NCBI GenBank assembly: GCA_001874005.1
Contig: MNYJ01000028.1
Span: forward strand, 4,185 to 40,256
Direction: 5' to 3'
DNA length: 36,072 nucleotides
Source: Desulfobacteraceae bacterium CG2_30_51_40
GTDB lineage: Bacteria > Desulfobacterota > DSM-4660 > Desulfatiglandales > Desulfatiglandaceae
Below, in pieces: positions 7,574 through 14,876 of the stretch. The position numbers were made by a program, and so were the translations under genes. Numbering within the stretch: the stretch's first letter is position 1; each line of letters begins with the position of its first letter. Below the pieces are notes generated by a model, which was not told where the DNA came from, searched no databases, and saw only the letters and a list, made by a program, of their open reading frames with translations.

Positions 7574-8262
7574 CACCTCCTCCTCTGAAGCAGGAAGAGC
7601 AGGGCGTTTACTCCAAAGGCAACAGCCAGAAGAACAAACCCGAGGGCAAGTCCCAGGACGAACTCGCCCTTGCTCGTCTCCAGCGCTATGGCGGTCGTCA
7701 TGGTTCTAGTAAATCCTCGTATGTTGCCTCCCAGCATCATGGCAATGCCTACCTCTGAAATAACCCGCCCGAATGCAATAACCAGTGCCGATGTCACCGC
7801 AAAACGGGCCTCCTGCAAGACCTTCCAGGCCGTCTGCCTGGGTGTCGCCCCAAGCCCCTTGCAGGTGATTACTATTCTGGGGTCAAGGTCCTCTATGGCC
7901 GCGATTGTAAGGTGCAGCACCAAGGGAAGAGCCAGGGCGAAAAGACCCAGGCTCAATCCGTTTGGGGTAAACAGCAGTTCCAGAGTTCCCAGGGGGCCCC
8001 TGCGTCTCAGGAGGGCGTAAAAGAAAAGCCCCACAACCACCGTGGGCAGCGCCATCAGGGTATTTAAGACAAGCAGAACCGCCTGCTTCCCGGTAAATCG
8101 GTTCAGGGCAATTAAGAGCCCCATGGGAACTCCGGCCAGAGCTGCAAACAGCAGAGCAACAAGGGCCACCCTGAGAGATGTCCAGATGATGAAATAGACC
8201 TCGGGATCAAATGAGACGATCAGTTCAAAAGCGGAAAGGGCGGATTCGATAAAAAACTGCAA
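7573..8262 (-). CDS. tupB: ABC transporter permease, TupB-like (tungstate)
   Basis: A 229-residue inner-membrane protein with about five or six hydrophobic spans. The cytoplasmic coupling motif reads CKGLGATPRQTAWKVLQEA, an EAA-loop variant, followed by AFGRVISEVGIAMMLGGNI and ALETSKGEFVLGLALG, segments I associate with TupB-family permeases. It would form the channel of a tungstate (or related oxyanion) importer. The ATPase gene follows with a 1-base overlap. The usual periplasmic binding-protein gene tupA does not precede it; upstream is a 270-bp gap and then the divergent adenylate cyclase gene. Tungstate supply would suit W/Mo-pterin formate dehydrogenases in such anaerobes, but that is inference. 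Confidence 0.85.
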   Translation of the reverse strand: MQFFIESALSAFELIVSFDPEVYFIIWTSLRVALVALLFAALAGVPMGLLIALNRFTGKQAVLLVLNTLMALPTVVVGLFFYALLRRRGPLGTLELLFTPNGLSLGLFALALPLVLHLTIAAIEDLDPRIVITCKGLGATPRQTAWKVLQEARFAVTSALVIAFGRVISEVGIAMMLGGNIRGFTRTMTTAIALETSKGEFVLGLALGFVLLAVAFGVNALLFLLQRRR

Positions 8263-8385
8263 GCAAGCTCCCCGACTGAAAATACCAGTGCATTTACAAT
8301 ATCTGTATATTGAGATGTCAAAATTATTATGGACCTATACAGTTAGTTCACATATTGATTTTATTGGATTTGTGAAGGAAGATAC

Positions 8386-8511
8386 TTGAGTTTGATTAGG
8401 CTGTCAAGCCGAGACGTATCATTACCCCTTCTGGAAAAGCTTGTGAACTTTGCTTTTAAAAGGATGCCTGCTAAGATAGACCCAAATCTAATGGAGCAGA
8501 TGCGCACTTAA
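8386..8511 (+). CDS. Possible 41-residue small protein in the tupB / cyclase gap
   Basis: A TTG at 8386 preceded by GAAGGA (6-nt gap) opens a frame to TAA at 8509-8511. The product would be MSLIRLSSRDVSLPLLEKL followed by VNFAFKRMPAKIDPNLMEQMRT: basic, amphipathic, no membrane span. I do not recognise it. It ends 8 bases before the adenylate cyclase start, so it could be a leader peptide, a remnant of a larger gene or chance. Confidence 0.25.
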   Translation: MSLIRLSSRDVSLPLLEKLVNFAFKRMPAKIDPNLMEQMRT

Positions 8512-8519
8512 TGGGTTAA

Positions 8520-10073
8520 TTGAATGGATTCAGGATGGGTGAGCTTTATCTCAGAACTATCGGTGCTAATCTTGTAGGCCTTTTTGCCGTAATGGCCCTC
8601 AATTTCCTTACCCCTTCATACATACTGAGACTTCCAGATCCTGTGTTTTTCAACGATGAGGCAAGGGGTTTGCTTCTAGTCCTCTATTTACTGGTGATCG
8701 GATTCATAAGCTTGGTTCAACTTATTGTCCTCAGACCGATCAAAAAGGCTCTCAAAGGCGATCAAGAAATTTTCGATAAGATGCCTCCGGCAGATTCCCT
8801 CAAGGCAAGGGTGATAAACCTCCCATTTATCATAGGCGGTCTCAACCTGGCCCTGTGGCTGATTCTTTCATCCTTTACCATCGGCTACCTGCACCTGCAC
8901 CTGGAATTGGGAGCAAAGGCCTTTCTGTTTATACTCTTCAGGGCGTGGATGATCGGGCTGATAGCCGCGCACCTGTCTTTCTTTCTTGTCGAGGAGTATT
9001 CCAGAAAGAGGCTCGTCCCGGTTTTTTTTCCAAAGGGAGGACTCTACCACGTCGGGGGGACCCACAGAATATCAATAAAAAGAAGAATCCGTATTCTCTA
9101 TCTGGCAGGAACCATCATACCGATGTTCATACTTGTGGGGACACTGGCGTTTGCATTCTGGCAGACAAATGACCTCCAGGCCTATTCAGAGGCCGCGGCC
9201 CGGGGGGTTTTTGCTTTTACGGTCGGCCTTTGCGCGATATTCATCGTAATCGCCCTGAGACTCAACTTTCTGGTGGCAAAATCCATCTCCAGACCTGTTG
9301 AGGCCATGGTGCAGGTGGTGGAAAAGGTAAAGGCGGGGGATTTCACGCAAAGAATCTCGGTTGAATCAAACGATGAGATGGGGGTCCTCGGAGATGCGGG
9401 CAATGAAATGATAGAGGCCCTGGCCGACAGGGAACGTATCAGGGAGACCTTCGGAAAATATATAACCCCTGAGATCAGGGATCACATACTGTCAGGAAGC
9501 ATACCTTTGGACGGTGAAAGACGTGAAGCCACCCTGCTTTTCGCCGACTTGAGGGGCTTTACCAGGTTCGTTGAGGAAAACAGGCCTGAAGAAGTGGTAA
9601 GGAGCATGAGGGATTACTTTACTCTCATGGAAAACGCCGTTAGACTGAATCACGGGCTGGTGCTCCAATACGTGGGAGATGAGATAGAATCGGTTTTCGG
9701 AGTGCCTGTAGCCTTTGAGGATCATGCCATGAGGGCTGCGGCAGCTGCTGTTGACATGAGGACGGCCCTGGAAGATTGGAACAGGGAAAGATTGGCGCGG
9801 GGAGAGCCCACTTTCCAGCATGGTATAGGTATCCATACAGGCCTGGTGCTTGCCGGAAATACTGGCAGCAGGAACCATCCCTGTTACGGCCTTGTGGGTG
9901 ATCCTGTAAACGTCGCATCAAGGATACAGGAACTTACAAAAACCTTTAAATGCGACATCCTGATCTCCGAAGAAACACGACGTTATATAGGAGAGGCCTT
10001 TAAGATTGAGGAACTGCCTCCCCAGGTCATAAGGGGACATTCCGGAACTATTCGTCTTTACAGGGTGTTGTGA
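8520..10073 (+). CDS. Membrane-bound class III adenylate cyclase with HAMP domain
   Basis: A 517-residue protein that makes cAMP (guanylate activity cannot be excluded). It has about six N-terminal membrane segments within 1-250, a HAMP linker (SRPVEAMVQVVEKVKAGDF, to about 300) and a CYCc catalytic domain from about 310. Both metal-binding aspartates are present: FADLRGFT (Asp about 343) and VGDEIESVFG (Asp about 387). The transition-state Asn and Arg are in VNVASRIQ (about 464 and 468). The membrane part lacks a recognised extracellular sensor. TTG 8520 is the first start; ATG 8535 (sixth codon) is an alternative, and neither has a strong ribosome-binding site. A small Fe-S scaffold-like gene follows in the same direction. 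Confidence 0.88.
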   Translation: MNGFRMGELYLRTIGANLVGLFAVMALNFLTPSYILRLPDPVFFNDEARGLLLVLYLLVIGFISLVQLIVLRPIKKALKGDQEIFDKMPPADSLKARVINLPFIIGGLNLALWLILSSFTIGYLHLHLELGAKAFLFILFRAWMIGLIAAHLSFFLVEEYSRKRLVPVFFPKGGLYHVGGTHRISIKRRIRILYLAGTIIPMFILVGTLAFAFWQTNDLQAYSEAAARGVFAFTVGLCAIFIVIALRLNFLVAKSISRPVEAMVQVVEKVKAGDFTQRISVESNDEMGVLGDAGNEMIEALADRERIRETFGKYITPEIRDHILSGSIPLDGERREATLLFADLRGFTRFVEENRPEEVVRSMRDYFTLMENAVRLNHGLVLQYVGDEIESVFGVPVAFEDHAMRAAAAAVDMRTALEDWNRERLARGEPTFQHGIGIHTGLVLAGNTGSRNHPCYGLVGDPVNVASRIQELTKTFKCDILISEETRRYIGEAFKIEELPPQVIRGHSGTIRLYRVL

Positions 10074-10139
10074 TTAAGATATCTAAGACGGGATCGAGCG
10101 CTGGGCACGGCCCGGGATAAATTACGAAAGGCTCAAGGC

Positions 10140-10571
10140 TTGCAATACTTGAACGAATTTCTGACTATAATAATCGGCGCAGCAGTCCTTCTTGGGGTCG
10201 TAGCCGTCTGGCTCATCGCCCAACACTTTTTCATGCCCACTCTGGAGGCGGTTGAAAACCCGGACGTCACCGTAAGCCTTACAGGGTCCTGCGGAGAGAC
10301 CATGCGAATATCCCTTAAGGTGGAAGAAGGAGTAATTCGCTCAGCATCATATTTCACGGACGGATGCGGCCCCATAAGTGCATGCGGTGCAATGGCCACG
10401 AAACTGGCCATAAACAAAACACTGGATGAGGCAATGGAGACAATTGACCACGAAACCGTAGCGCAGGCAGTGGGAGGGCTTCCAGAGGACAAGATCCACT
10501 GCGCCAAACTGGCTTCTGAGACCTTACAGGAGGCCATACACCGATACATGCTGTCTAGACGGTGGACCTGA
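10140..10571 (+). CDS. Membrane-anchored IscU/NifU-N-like iron-sulfur scaffold protein
   Basis: A 143-residue protein with an N-terminal membrane span (about 9-30) followed by a NifU-N/IscU-like domain carrying the three cluster-binding cysteines: Cys51 (TGSCGETM), Cys76 (DGCGPISACG) and Cys121 (KIHCAKLA). In IscU the residue two after the first cysteine is an Asp; here it is Glu53. An additional cysteine is at 82. Scaffold proteins of this fold assemble [2Fe-2S] or [4Fe-4S] clusters; a membrane tether is not usual for them. TTG at 10140 is preceded by GAAAGG with an 8-nt gap. No iscS, iscA or regulator genes are adjacent, so it is not in an isc/suf operon. The function as a real assembly scaffold is inferred. 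Confidence 0.75.
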   Translation: MQYLNEFLTIIIGAAVLLGVVAVWLIAQHFFMPTLEAVENPDVTVSLTGSCGETMRISLKVEEGVIRSASYFTDGCGPISACGAMATKLAINKTLDEAMETIDHETVAQAVGGLPEDKIHCAKLASETLQEAIHRYMLSRRWT

Positions 10572-10580
10572 AAAACAACC

Positions 10581-10772
10581 TCAGTTAACTGAGCAGGGCA
10601 CCCCTCTATACTGGAACAATCCGCTCTTTCTCTCCTTTGTCACCTGAAGGGAGATAGTCCTAGCATTTCTGCTGATCCAGCGTTCGTAAGCCCTCAAAAG
10701 ACTGGGGTCCCTCATAACCCAATTTTCATTAAGATATTTTAGTTCTTCTATAATTCGCCAATAAAAATGCAT
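10581..10772 (-). CDS. Small hypothetical protein (63 residues)
   Basis: An ATG at 10772 preceded by AAAGGA opens a frame for a basic, Trp/Tyr-rich soluble protein (MHFYWRIIEELKYLNENW...ISRNARTISLQVTKERK). No family is recognised. It lies convergent with the scaffold gene, 9 bases from its stop. The codon use is unremarkable and the ribosome-binding site acceptable, but support is otherwise weak. Confidence 0.35.
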   Translation of the reverse strand: MHFYWRIIEELKYLNENWVMRDPSLLRAYERWISRNARTISLQVTKERKSGLFQYRGVPCSVN

Positions 10773-10798
10773 TATTTCACATCCTTTAAACTAACCCT

Positions 10799-10896
10799 CA
10801 TGCCCTTTTGGGGCACAACGAAAGATGAAAATCACCCCCACCTCTCCCTCCCCCGTTGAGAGGGAGGAGGAAAGGGAAGGGCTATTTTCATATAAA
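10799..10896 (+). repeat. Repeat family A, copy 1 (GC-rich palindromic element)
   Basis: Begins with a small hairpin (TGCCC-TTTT-GGGGCA), then CAACGAA, ATGAAAATCACCCCCACC, a central palindrome CCTCCCCCGTTGAGAGGGAGG and ends GGCTATTTTCATATAAA. The ATGAAAAT and ATTTTCAT ends are mutually inverted. It occupies the left half of a 315-bp gap; the right half (10897-11087) holds nothing recognisable except the ribosome-binding site GGAGAG of the next gene. Confidence 0.75.
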
Positions 10897-11087
10897 GATA
10901 ATTGTGAAGGTATCCTGGACCACCCAACGGGAAACCTTGTCATCTGCCACCATCTCCTTATCATCCTGTCCAGCGCGAGTCAAGCGCTTGAGCAGAATGC
11001 CTCACAACATTCAAATGCCGTAGGGTTTTTTTGAAAATACTTCATTTTTATACCGATCTTGATCTATGATATATCTGTGGAGAGCGT

Positions 11088-11867
11088 ATGTCTTTTTCAG
11101 CCAAACCAAGAATGATGAACTCGCAACTATCGGGAATTGTGCCTGTAATTCTTGCAGTTGCCTTTTTGGTCGCGATCTTGGTCTTTTCAGGACGGGCGCA
11201 GGGAGCCGAAATGATAATTAGGGGGCCTCAGGTATCAAAGGAATTTCTGCTTGGAAGATTCGATCCCTCAAGGCATCCTGATTTTGTTGAAGTTGCCTTA
11301 ACGCATGGAAACAAAAGAGGCATGTTCCTTCAAAGGGAGACGTACAAGGCATTCCTCAGCATGGCCGAAGAGGGCAAGAAGAATGGAGTTAAGCTTACCG
11401 TCATCTCTGCGACACGCACTTTCGGGCATCAGAAAGGGATATGGGAGGCGAAGTGGAAAAAGCAGCCTGCGAAGCTGAATGAAACGGATCGGGCCATAGG
11501 CGTCCTGCGCTTTACCTCCATGCCGGGCACATCAAGACACCACTGGGGGACAGACATTGACCTGAACAGCCTGGAAAACGATTACTTTCAAAAGGCAGAA
11601 GGCCAGAGATTATATGGTTGGCTTTCAGCCAGGGCAAAGGAGTTCGGCTTCTGTCAGCCCTATAATCCAAAGGGGCCTGAGCGCCCTTACGGGTACGAAG
11701 AGGAAAAATGGCACTGGTCATATCTTCCTCTAGCTAAATTATACCTCAGCCAATACGCGAAAAGGATCTCTCTGCAAGACCTTAAAGGGTTTGCGGGAAG
11801 CAATACGGCCGTATCCCTTGATCTGATAGAAAGATATGTCCTTGGTATCAATAATGATTGCAGATAA
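11088..11867 (+). CDS. VanY-like D-alanyl-D-alanine carboxypeptidase (M15B), exported or membrane-anchored
   Basis: A 259-residue protein with an N-terminal hydrophobic segment (about 16-36, signal anchor or signal peptide ending at GRAQGAE) and an M15-type zinc peptidase domain. The motif SRHHWGTDIDLN at about 149-160 corresponds to SxHxxGxAxD, giving zinc His and Asp ligands, and EEKWHWSY at about 205-212 supplies the catalytic Glu and third zinc ligand. Such enzymes trim the terminal D-Ala of peptidoglycan stem peptides in the periplasm. GGAGAG precedes the ATG. No van-type regulator, ligase or other resistance gene is nearby, so a cell-wall turnover role is more likely than glycopeptide resistance. 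Confidence 0.85.
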   Translation: MSFSAKPRMMNSQLSGIVPVILAVAFLVAILVFSGRAQGAEMIIRGPQVSKEFLLGRFDPSRHPDFVEVALTHGNKRGMFLQRETYKAFLSMAEEGKKNGVKLTVISATRTFGHQKGIWEAKWKKQPAKLNETDRAIGVLRFTSMPGTSRHHWGTDIDLNSLENDYFQKAEGQRLYGWLSARAKEFGFCQPYNPKGPERPYGYEEEKWHWSYLPLAKLYLSQYAKRISLQDLKGFAGSNTAVSLDLIERYVLGINNDCR

Positions 11868-11876
11868 GAACTAGCA

Positions 11877-12254
11877 TCAGCAACTGCAGCAATGATCGCC
11901 GCATTCGGCAATCTCCGCCATGGCCTTTATGATCTCCCTGGGGGAAGCATCTTCGTATCCTTGAAAAGTGATATGGATACGGACTTCATCCTCTCCTTCC
12001 GGCAGAGCAGTAAGAGCCAGATACAGATGCCCAAAAAACTCTTTCAGGGCATCCTTCTTGAGAGAGACTTTGAAGGTCTCCCCCTGCCTGCGCCGTGAGA
12101 GTTCATATTCGAAGGGCGTAAGGCCCTCCTGGCCTATGCCGAAGATAAAATCCATTTGTTCAGGCCCTATATTACAGTCGGAAAGATGTGATTCCGGGCT
12201 TATGAGAACCCTTATTTTCTTGAGGTTTAAAATAAGATCGCCTTGATCCCGCAT
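11877..12254 (-). CDS. Hypothetical protein with Cys-rich C-terminal tail, possibly FKBP-like
   Basis: A 125-residue soluble protein, start ATG 12254 with GGAGG 5 nt upstream. The stretch FIFGIGQEGLTPFEYELSRR followed by RQGETFKVSL resembles the G-x-LxxFExxLxGxxxGExxxV core of FKBP/SlyD-type prolyl isomerases, but I cannot confirm the fold. It ends AECGDHCCSC, with Cys118, His121, Cys122, Cys123 and Cys125, a likely metal-binding tail, again reminiscent of SlyD-type tails. It is convergent with the carboxypeptidase gene (9-bp gap). Function unknown. Confidence 0.6.
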   Translation of the reverse strand: MRDQGDLILNLKKIRVLISPESHLSDCNIGPEQMDFIFGIGQEGLTPFEYELSRRRQGETFKVSLKKDALKEFFGHLYLALTALPEGEDEVRIHITFQGYEDASPREIIKAMAEIAECGDHCCSC

Positions 12255-12487
12255 GTTATCCTCCAGGATATTTTCAAAGAAGATAAGTCCATTTGCAGGA
12301 AATGCACCGTTAGTGCCTTATCGGTCCAAAACCTGTCACAAAAAACGAGAAAATTATTTGACAAGGATGGAGAACGTCATACAACATGGTTCTTAGACGT
12401 TTTTGGTGCCGGTAGTTTTTCAGATTTTGGGTTGCGGGGGCGGCCCGCATTAGAATGGATTGAACCTTTGCAAGGCTTAAGTACCGA

Positions 12488-13603
12488 TTAAACTGACAGT
12501 GCCCTTTCAACCTCCTCCATAACGACTCCGGCCGAGGATGCACGGAAACCCTCAAGGGCCTTTCGGGCGGCCCGGCCCCCGATACGGCCGAGGGCCCATG
12601 CGATCATGCCCCTTACCCTCTCATCACCATCTTCGCCAAATGCCAATATGAGTTCAGGCACATAGCCTTCGTCCGTTGAGTTTCCCATGGCCCTTGCCAC
12701 ATTCATCTTCCATCTCCAGATATCCTCTGAAGACATGTAGAACATGTGGGGCCATATCCTCTCTTCAAAGTATTTCCTGTCCATGTGAAGAAGCTTTACC
12801 GGATCGAAATATGGGGCCTTTTCCGCGGCCTTTTCATTAGGCTCAAGGGCGGCTGACAGCCATGGGGCGTTTCTGGGGCAGACATTCTGGCACCTGTCGC
12901 AGCCGTAAATCCAAAGACCCATGGGCTCCCTTAGCTCCAAGGGGGTAAGGCCCCTTCCGAAATAGGTAAGAAAGGATATACAACGCCTGGGGTCTATCTT
13001 TCTCGGGCCCTGGAGGGCGCCTGTAGGGCATGCGGTCAGGCAGGCGTTCCTGCACCAGTCGGGGCAGCCGACCTCAAGCGTGGGGACGCCCGGTTCAAAC
13101 TCAGCGTCCACAACGAATGCCACGGGAAGCACCCAGGAGCTTTTCCGGGCGACCTTGTTGGAATAGAAGAGGCAGTTCTTCCCGAAGGTTCCCATGCCTG
13201 CGCGCCCCGCGGCAAGCCTGTGAGGAATATTGAAGGGAACCTTGGAGGCAATGCCGTTTTCCATTAGATAAGATCGAAAGGCCTTTATCCTGATGGCCAG
13301 GCCGTCCTTGGTCATCCTGTCGTCATCCAGATAGCACCTTCCGAAAAAGGGCTCCATCCGCCTGGGAAAGGCCTTTCTGAAATAGACCTCCATAAGCACT
13401 ATGATGCTCCTGGCCTCTGGGAGTATGTTTTTAGGGTCAGTCCCCGCATCAAGATCGAGCCCCCCAGCCTTTGTCCATGCGTATTCCCTGTGCCTCTCGG
13501 CAAGGATTTTCCTTTGGGAATCAAAGGGATCGGCACTGGTAAACCCCACGTCCTCGAATCCGAGATCATGGGCCTTTTGTATGATATCATCTTTGGTGAC
13601 CAT
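12488..13603 (-). CDS. QueG-family Fe-S oxidoreductase (COG1600-like) with HEAT-like tail
   Basis: A 371-residue soluble protein. The N-terminal part (GFTSADPF, RAGMGTFGKNCLF) follows epoxyqueuosine reductase QueG, which uses cobalamin and two [4Fe-4S] clusters to reduce epoxyqueuosine in tRNA. Cysteines 180, 184, 188 and 192 (…CRNACLTACPTGAL), Cys208 and YGCDRCQNVCPRN (235, 238, 242) supply the two clusters. The first motif is spaced CX3CX3CX3CP, not CX2CX2CX3CP as in typical QueG. The C-terminus (about 320-371: MIAWALGRIGGRAARKAL) is a HEAT-like repeat, also seen in QueG. GGGAGG precedes ATG 13603. Whether it is the queuosine enzyme or a related corrinoid/Fe-S reductase is undecided. Confidence 0.78.
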   Translation of the reverse strand: MVTKDDIIQKAHDLGFEDVGFTSADPFDSQRKILAERHREYAWTKAGGLDLDAGTDPKNILPEARSIIVLMEVYFRKAFPRRMEPFFGRCYLDDDRMTKDGLAIRIKAFRSYLMENGIASKVPFNIPHRLAAGRAGMGTFGKNCLFYSNKVARKSSWVLPVAFVVDAEFEPGVPTLEVGCPDWCRNACLTACPTGALQGPRKIDPRRCISFLTYFGRGLTPLELREPMGLWIYGCDRCQNVCPRNAPWLSAALEPNEKAAEKAPYFDPVKLLHMDRKYFEERIWPHMFYMSSEDIWRWKMNVARAMGNSTDEGYVPELILAFGEDGDERVRGMIAWALGRIGGRAARKALEGFRASSAGVVMEEVERALSV

Positions 13604-13639
13604 ATTGACCCTCCCTTTCCGTCATGTATTTAAAACCCT

Positions 13640-13764
13640 TTATATGAAAACACATCGTCATGCCGGCGTAGGCCGGTATCCAGTCTTTTACACCTGGATT
13701 CCGGATCAAGTCCGGAATGACAAGCGGCATTCTCATCCTTCGTTGTTTCCCAATGGGCCATGAC
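13640..13764 (-). repeat. Repeat family A, degenerate copy interrupted by another repeat
   Basis: Left end TTTATATGAAAACACAT and right end CATTCTCATCCTTCGTTGTT then CCCAATGGGCCATG match the two ends of the family A element in reverse orientation. The GC-rich centre has been replaced by the CGTCAT repeat at 13656-13722. An intact family A copy starts 4 bases further on. Confidence 0.6.
13656..13722. repeat. CGTCATnCCGG-type dispersed palindromic repeat
   Basis: CGTCATGCCGGCGTAGGCCGG at the left and GGATTCCGGATC...GTCCGGAATGACA at the right form two hairpins typical of a repeat found scattered in many proteobacterial genomes. Here it is nested inside a degenerate family A element. Confidence 0.65.
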
Positions 13765-13768
13765 CGTT

Positions 13769-13869
13769 TATATGAAAATGCCCCTTCACCTTTGTCCCTC
13801 CCCCTCAACGGGCTGGAGGGAAGGGTGGGGGTGATTTTCATCTTTCGTTGTGGCCCAGTGGGGCATGGC
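13769..13869 (-). repeat. Repeat family A, copy 2
   Basis: Reverse orientation: TTATATGAAAATGCCCC, centre CCTCCCCCTCAACGGGCTGGAGG, GTGGGGGTGATTTTCAT, CTTTCGTTG and the hairpin TGGCCCAGTGGGGCA. It ends just after the stop codon of gspK, so it could also act as the 3' hairpin of the gsp transcript. Confidence 0.75.
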
Positions 13870-13871
13870 GG

Positions 13872-14876
13872 CTAGTTCCTAAAGACCCCGTAAGCATCAA
13901 CCACCTTAAGGCTTATTATTACGGGGATATCCTTCCCGGTTCTCCTGACCGACGCGGTTATTGTCTTTCTGAACTTCTCCACAATCCCCGATGATGTCAC
14001 CTCGAATGAATCGCTGCCAAGCTTTATGAAGGAGGCATCAAGGGCGATATGGCTCATGCCTGAGACATTTTTATACCACGTTATCTCATCGAGGCCGTTA
14101 TCTTCCAGCGTCCTGTATTTTGCCATCCTCTCGGCCGCCTCATAGTCCATTTGATCCGACAGGGCATAGAGCACCTCCGGAGGAGCGGTGTTTATGTTGA
14201 TCCGGCCGTCCCCGTATATGGCAAGAAAACCGGCAATCCCGGGCTTTTCGTTTGTCCCGTAATAGAGTTCCTTTGTCATTCCCCTCACCAGGAGAAGCTC
14301 ATCAAGGGAATCCATGCGACCGTTTTTGCATTGATATGGTGCTGCAAGAGATAGATAATATGAATTTTCAGCACCGAATCCCGTTATCTGATCGTCCTCA
14401 TCCAGCCAGTCAATTAGCGCATCCAGTAGATCAGACACGCTCTGGTTATCCGTCCCGAATGCCTTATGGTTCATTAGTCTTTCAAGGACGGCCCGCTGCT
14501 TGGGGTCTGGCTTGCCAGTCGAATCAATGAGGCGGTTTATGTTAATCCGGCCGCAGAGATCTGTAATGACAAGATCGCAGCTTCCCTCTTCAAAAAGCGC
14601 CCCCGAATATAGTCTAAGCGCCTGGGCCCTCGCCCAGGGCTCTTTCAGCGTATCTATCTCGCCCTGTATTGCGTCCTCATAGAGGGCCGCCAGTGCTATA
14701 TGGACACCTGATCTTGCGATTGCGCCCGCTTTGACCCCCTTGCCCGTCCTTGATGAGGCAATAAGATCATCCCTCATTGAGATATTAAAGTGAAGTCCCA
14801 TCGCCACAATTATGCCGGTTATGACCACGGCGAGCAGGAGGGCCACTCCCTCGTTATTTCTCAGAGGATTTTGCAT
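13872..14876 (-). CDS. gspK: Type II secretion minor pseudopilin GspK
   Basis: A 334-residue protein. Prepilin-type start MQNPLRNNEG followed by hydrophobic VALLLAVVITGIIVAMGLHF; as is usual for GspK the mature chain lacks Glu5. The large globular part carries two GRININ motifs (CGRININRLID and DGRININTAPPEVLYAL), hallmarks of the SAM-like domains of GspK, which caps the pseudopilus tip with GspI and GspJ. ATG 14876 is chosen over one 72 bases upstream because the prepilin leader starts there; it overlaps gspJ by 23 bases. It is the last gene of the gsp block in this window. Confidence 0.9.
   Translation of the reverse strand: MQNPLRNNEGVALLLAVVITGIIVAMGLHFNISMRDDLIASSRTGKGVKAGAIARSGVHIALAALYEDAIQGEIDTLKEPWARAQALRLYSGALFEEGSCDLVITDLCGRININRLIDSTGKPDPKQRAVLERLMNHKAFGTDNQSVSDLLDALIDWLDEDDQITGFGAENSYYLSLAAPYQCKNGRMDSLDELLLVRGMTKELYYGTNEKPGIAGFLAIYGDGRININTAPPEVLYALSDQMDYEAAERMAKYRTLEDNGLDEITWYKNVSGMSHIALDASFIKLGSDSFEVTSSGIVEKFRKTITASVRRTGKDIPVIISLKVVDAYGVFRN

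Noticed and set aside
9680-9720. Adenylate cyclase motif GDEIESVFG as a sign of an inactive enzyme
   Set aside because: The metal-binding Asp is present and both the first Asp (FADLRGFT) and the catalytic Asn/Arg are intact; the Glu replaces a non-catalytic residue.
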